The notes beneath the pieces are model-generated. The model saw nothing but the letters and a program-made list of their open reading frames with translations. It did no database searches and was not told where the DNA came from. The translations under genes were made by a program, and so were the position numbers. A stretch of 8,428 nucleotides of DNA from Butyrivibrio sp. UBA3740 (GTDB lineage Bacteria > Bacillota > Clostridia > Lachnospirales > Lachnospiraceae), in contig DFGW01000251.1 in assembly GCA_002372465.1 (NCBI GenBank), positions 1 to 8,428 on the forward strand, read 5' to 3'. Positions 5,495-8,428 of this stretch are shown piece by piece (position 1 is the first letter of the stretch; every line of letters begins with the position of its first letter).

Positions 5495-7354
5495 TTGAAT
5501 CGTTCAAGAAATATTAATTCTATTTTTGTTTTTGTCATAGTCCTTCTGGTGGCTGTTGTACTTCTTGAATATGGCAGAGGCCTTGCTGATAACGGGACTA
5601 CTACCTATTCAAGAAAATCGCTGGAGAGCGATGTTACAGCCCAGAGGGTCAGATTTGTAACCATTTCGCCCAATGCCGAGACGCCCACAGGATCTGTGAG
5701 AGTCAGCTTTAATGACGGCAGTGATGATGTGGTGTTCTATTCAACGGATGTATCGGTCATCGAAGCATATCTTGCTTCCAACGGTATCAATGTTGAAGTT
5801 AAGGATGTACCTTCTGATAACGTTCTGATCACAGGCATAATCCCCATTATCGTGGGGCTTATTGTCATGGTCTTTATGTTTACCATGTTTACAAGTGCAC
5901 AAAATGCCGGGGCCGGTAACAACCGGATGATGAACTTCGGCAAAAGCAGGGCAAGGATGTCAACCGGTGAGGAAAACACTGTCACCCTGAACGATGTGGC
6001 AGGCCTTCAGGAAGAGAAGGAACAGCTTCACGAGATCATCCAGTTTTTGAAGTCTCCTGAGAAGTTTACCAAAGTCGGTGCACGTATCCCCAAGGGCGTT
6101 TTACTGGAAGGCGCTCCCGGAACAGGTAAGACTCTTTTGGCAAGGGCTGTTGCAGGAGAAGCCGGAGTTCCCTTTTTCAGCATCTCAGGATCTGATTTTG
6201 TGGAGATGTTCGTAGGTGTAGGTGCTTCCAGAGTAAGAGACCTCTTTGCAGATGCCAAAAAGAATTCCCCATGTATTGTTTTTATAGATGAGATCGATGC
6301 CGTAGCCAGAAGGCGTGGAACCGGAATGGGCGGCGGACATGACGAGAGAGAGCAGACCCTGAACCAGCTCCTTGTTGAGATGGACGGCTTTGGTGTTAAT
6401 GAAGGCATTATCGTCATGGCAGCAACCAACCGTGTAGATATTCTCGATCCTGCAATCCTGCGTCCCGGACGTTTTGACAGAAAGATAACTGTTCAAAGGC
6501 CTGATGTTGGCGGAAGAGAAGATATCCTTAAGGTGCATGCCAGGAATAAGCCTCTTTCAGACGACGTGGATATCAAGCAGGTGGCACAGACCACAGCCGG
6601 ATTTACCGGAGCAGATCTTGAGAACCTTCTAAACGAGTCCGCAATAAATGCAGCTTGTGACGACAGAGAGGTCATCAGACAGGCAGATATCAATAAGGCA
6701 TTTATTCAGGTTGGAATCGGTACAGAGAAGCGAAGCAGGGTTATCTCAGAAAAGGACAAGAAGATCACAGCTTACCATGAGACAGGACATGCCATTTTAA
6801 TGCACGTTCTTCCCGACGTGGGACCTGTTCATACAATATCTGTTATTCCTACAGGTCTTGGGGCAGCAGGCTACACCATGCCTCTTCCTGAGAAGGACGA
6901 GATGTTCCTTACAAAGAGCAAGATGCTTCAGGACATAATGGTATCCTTAGGCGGAAGAATAGCTGAGGAGATTGTCTTTGGAGATATCACAACAGGCGCT
7001 TCAAGTGACATTATGAAAGCTACGCAGGAAGCCAGAAGCATGGTTACCAAGTACGGAATGTCTGATGCTATAGGTGTTGTGAACTACGATGACAACGAAG
7101 AGGATGTTTTTATCGGATATGATATCTCTCACACCAAGAAACATTCAGAGCTTGTGGCCGGAGAGATCGACAGAGAGGTCAAGACCATAATCGAGAGATG
7201 CTACAAGAAGGCTAAAGAGGTAATTCTTCAGTATGAGAGCGTGCTCCATAAGAGTGCAGCTCTTTTGGTGGAGAAGGAGAAGATCGGTAGAGAAGAGTTT
7301 GAAGCTCTCTTCGAAGACCTTCCGGTAGCCGAAGATGTAAGTGTTGAGATATAA
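5495..7354 (+). CDS. ftsH: ATP-dependent zinc metalloprotease FtsH
   Basis: A membrane-bound hexameric AAA+ protease that extracts and degrades damaged membrane proteins and some short-lived regulators. The 619 residues show the full architecture. Membrane segment 1 lies at about 9-24, an extracytoplasmic domain at about 26-108 and membrane segment 2 at about 110-132. The AAA module has Walker A GAPGTGKT at 206-213, Walker B IVFIDE ending at E266, and the second region of homology with AATNR at 309-313 and arginine fingers R326 and R329. The M41 protease has HETGH at 428-432 and the third zinc ligand D505 in [10 protein letters not shown]. All catalytic residues are present, so it should be active. 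The start is a TTG. It is the last gene of the tilS-hpt-ftsH unit; the next strong terminator is at 7512-7541. Confidence 0.96.
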   Translation: MNRSRNINSIFVFVIVLLVAVVLLEYGRGLADNGTTTYSRKSLESDVTAQRVRFVTISPNAETPTGSVRVSFNDGSDDVVFYSTDVSVIEAYLASNGINVEVKDVPSDNVLITGIIPIIVGLIVMVFMFTMFTSAQNAGAGNNRMMNFGKSRARMSTGEENTVTLNDVAGLQEEKEQLHEIIQFLKSPEKFTKVGARIPKGVLLEGAPGTGKTLLARAVAGEAGVPFFSISGSDFVEMFVGVGASRVRDLFADAKKNSPCIVFIDEIDAVARRRGTGMGGGHDEREQTLNQLLVEMDGFGVNEGIIVMAATNRVDILDPAILRPGRFDRKITVQRPDVGGREDILKVHARNKPLSDDVDIKQVAQTTAGFTGADLENLLNESAINAACDDREVIRQADINKAFIQVGIGTEKRSRVISEKDKKITAYHETGHAILMHVLPDVGPVHTISVIPTGLGAAGYTMPLPEKDEMFLTKSKMLQDIMVSLGGRIAEEIVFGDITTGASSDIMKATQEARSMVTKYGMSDAIGVVNYDDNEEDVFIGYDISHTKKHSELVAGEIDREVKTIIERCYKKAKEVILQYESVLHKSAALLVEKEKIGREEFEALFEDLPVAEDVSVEI

Positions 7355-7355
7355 A

Positions 7356-7404
7356 TTGTGCAATTTTCACAAAAACCAACAGCTGTTTTTGACAAATTTG
7401 TGAA
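7356..7404. repeat. Nested inverted repeats of a TTGTG/CACAA motif after ftsH
   Basis: Two bases after the ftsH stop, TTGTG (7356-7360) faces CACAA (7368-7372). TTCACAAA (7366-7373) also makes a perfect inverted repeat with TTTGTGAA (7397-7404), and CAAAAAC (7370-7376) pairs with GTTTTTG (7385-7391) between them. A TTGACA lies at 7389-7394 but has no good -10 box at normal spacing. The arrangement looks more like a protein-binding site than a terminator, because no GC-rich stem with a T run is present. Its target gene is not clear. Confidence 0.45.
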
Positions 7405-7439
7405 GTATTAGTCTTTACGCGGGTATAGGTGGGTGCTAC

Positions 7440-7445
7440 TATAAT
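7440..7445 (+). promoter_or_regulatory. Candidate -10 box between ftsH and the GH13 gene
   Basis: A perfect TATAAT. The sequence 16-18 bases upstream is not a good -35 box (the best nearby match, TTTACG at 7414-7419, is 20 bases away), so activation by a protein may be needed. An 8-base inverted repeat, GGGTATAG (7421-7428) and CTATACCC (7481-7488), flanks the box. A start near 7452 would give a transcript of about 90 bases ending at the terminator, or a long leader for the GH13 gene. Confidence 0.4.
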
Positions 7446-7511
7446 ATGCGTAACCCCCCAATACATTATATAGTTTTTTGCTATACCCCATAAGAAAGAA
7501 ATACCTTCTCT

Positions 7512-7541
7512 AAAAAAGACAGCTTACCCGCTGTCTTTTTT
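7512..7541 (+). terminator. Intrinsic terminator between ftsH and the GH13 gene
   Basis: AAAAAAGACAGC (7512-7523) and GCTGTCTTTTTT (7530-7541) form a perfect 12-base-pair stem with a TTACCC loop and end in a T run. The A run on the left means it could also work on the other strand. It probably ends the tilS-hpt-ftsH transcript and any short RNA begun near 7452. It lies 36 bases before the GH13 start, so that gene needs either readthrough or a promoter very close to its ATG. Confidence 0.85.
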
Positions 7542-7577
7542 GCATTATACGGAAAAATAAGGGAAGTAAGGAAATCT

Positions 7578-8428
7578 ATGAACTTTGATGCTTTTTTTCA
7601 TGACATGACCTTGGACTATCTAAGGCCTGCAGAGCCAGATGTTGGGCGTATTACTGATTTCAGATTCAGATGTGCTCAGGGTGAGGCCAGTCAGGTTCTT
7701 TTGGTCTGGGGCAATGAACATCGGAAGATGAAGCATTCTGAAACAGATAACGGATTTGATTATTATGACATTTCAGTAAATATCGGCAAGGACCCCTTCA
7801 GATATTATTTCGAGATAACAGGCAAGGATGGCAGCTTTATCCGTTACGACAAGCGCGGCGCAGTAAAAGACATTATGGACAGCATGAAATTCGTGGTTAT
7901 TCCCGGATTTTCAACTCCGACCTGGGCCAAGGGCGCTGTAATGTACCAGATCTTTGTGGACAGGTTCTGTAACGGCGATGAGACCAACGATGTAATGAAT
8001 GGGGAGTACTCCTATAACGGATTGTCCGTCAGGAAGGTGGATGACTGGAGCCAGTATCCGGATCCCAAGGCGGACTTTGCCGAGTTCTACGGCGGAGACC
8101 TTTCGGGTGTTATCAGTAAGCTGGATTACTTAAAGGACTTAGGAATCGAAGTCATCTATTTTAATCCGCTCTTTGTATCCCCATCTTCACACAAATACGA
8201 TGTTCAGGACTACGATCACATTGATCCGCACTTTGGAAAGATTGTTGAGGACGAGGGAGACATACTTCCCCAGTTTGAAAAGAACAATCAGAAGGCCCAG
8301 AGGTACATCAAAAGGGTAACTTCTAAAAAGAACCTCGAGGCCAGTGACAAACTCTTTGCAAAGCTTGTGGCAGAAGCCCACAAGAGGGACATAAGGGTTA
8401 TTTTGGACGGTGTGTTCAATCACTGCGG
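7578..8428 (+). CDS. GH13 family alpha-glycosidase (neopullulanase/maltodextrin-type), 3' end outside the window
   Basis: The reading frame runs from ATG 7578, with a purine-rich AAGGAA at 7568-7573, to the window edge without a stop (283 codons). Residues about 1-110 form the N-terminal beta domain of neopullulanase-like enzymes (YLRPAEP near 14-20, FRYYFEI). Then come TWAKGAVMYQIFVDRFCNGD, GGDLSGV at 172-178, NPLF at 196-199 and HKYDVQDYDHIDPHFG at 205-220, all conserved in the GH13 barrel. DGVFNH at 277-282 is conserved region I. The nucleophile, acid/base and third catalytic acid lie beyond the window. No signal peptide is present, so it probably acts on maltodextrins or branched glucans inside the cell. 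Between HFG and DGVFNH there are 56 residues where compact family members have about 24, so a barrel loop is enlarged. Exact specificity cannot be assigned. Confidence 0.9.
   Translation, partial: MNFDAFFHDMTLDYLRPAEPDVGRITDFRFRCAQGEASQVLLVWGNEHRKMKHSETDNGFDYYDISVNIGKDPFRYYFEITGKDGSFIRYDKRGAVKDIMDSMKFVVIPGFSTPTWAKGAVMYQIFVDRFCNGDETNDVMNGEYSYNGLSVRKVDDWSQYPDPKADFAEFYGGDLSGVISKLDYLKDLGIEVIYFNPLFVSPSSHKYDVQDYDHIDPHFGKIVEDEGDILPQFEKNNQKAQRYIKRVTSKKNLEASDKLFAKLVAEAHKRDIRVILDGVFNHC

Noticed and set aside
7356..7372. Canonical Rex operator after ftsH
   Set aside because: The half-sites TTGTG and CACAA are right, but the spacer is 7 bases instead of 8 and the inner A/T bases do not match on both sides. 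Kept only as an unassigned inverted repeat.
7446..7493. A 15-codon ORF starting at ATG 7446
   Set aside because: The ATG overlaps the -10 region, has no ribosome binding site, and would lie before or at the expected transcription start.
1..8428. Mobile elements, CRISPR arrays, tRNA genes or a defence or biosynthetic system
   Set aside because: I saw no terminal inverted repeats, transposase motifs, regularly spaced direct repeats or tRNA cloverleaf. All substantial genes are core housekeeping, surface-protein or glucan-use genes.

Overview
The window looks like a chromosomal segment from a Gram-positive anaerobe of the Clostridia, most probably a Lachnospiraceae member of the Butyrivibrio/Pseudobutyrivibrio kind. 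The basis is the gene order rqcP(yabO)-divIC-tilS-hpt-ftsH, which is the conserved Firmicutes cluster. A Ser/Asp-rich secreted PEGA protein and an intracellular maltodextrin-type GH13 enzyme also fit that group. The genus is an inference. All seven genes lie on the + strand, and I see no sign of a mobile element, CRISPR array, tRNA or rRNA.

Layout. 1-1004: the 3' part of a CCA-adding enzyme gene (cca), beginning inside the nucleotidyltransferase head and running through an HD domain. 1017-2822: a 601-residue secreted protein with PEGA-type beta repeats and a long Ser/Asp/Glu-rich tail. 2824-3063: a 79-residue S4-domain protein of the RqcP/YabO family; its start lies one base after the stop of the PEGA gene and its ribosome binding site is inside that gene. 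3064-3093: a good vegetative promoter directly after the rqcP stop, driving divIC (3133-3444). 3464-3505: a strong intrinsic terminator. 3520-7354: tilS, hpt and ftsH as one apparent operon (tilS and hpt overlap by 8 bases). 7355-7577: a 223-base intergenic region with inverted repeats, a TATAAT box and a second strong terminator. 7578 to the right edge: the 5' part of a GH13 alpha-glucosidase/neopullulanase-type gene.

How the genes work together. Most of the window is housekeeping: tRNA 3'-end maturation (cca), tRNA-Ile decoding (tilS), ribosome rescue (rqcP), septum assembly (divIC), purine salvage (hpt) and membrane protein quality control (ftsH). The sporulation genes yabP, yabQ and spoIIE, which sit inside this cluster in spore-formers, are absent, which suggests a lineage that has lost sporulation. 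The least ordinary parts are the PEGA-rqcP coupling, the terminator almost abutting a tilS start that has no Shine-Dalgarno sequence, and the structured region between ftsH and the GH13 gene. I did not find a convincing new multi-gene system here.
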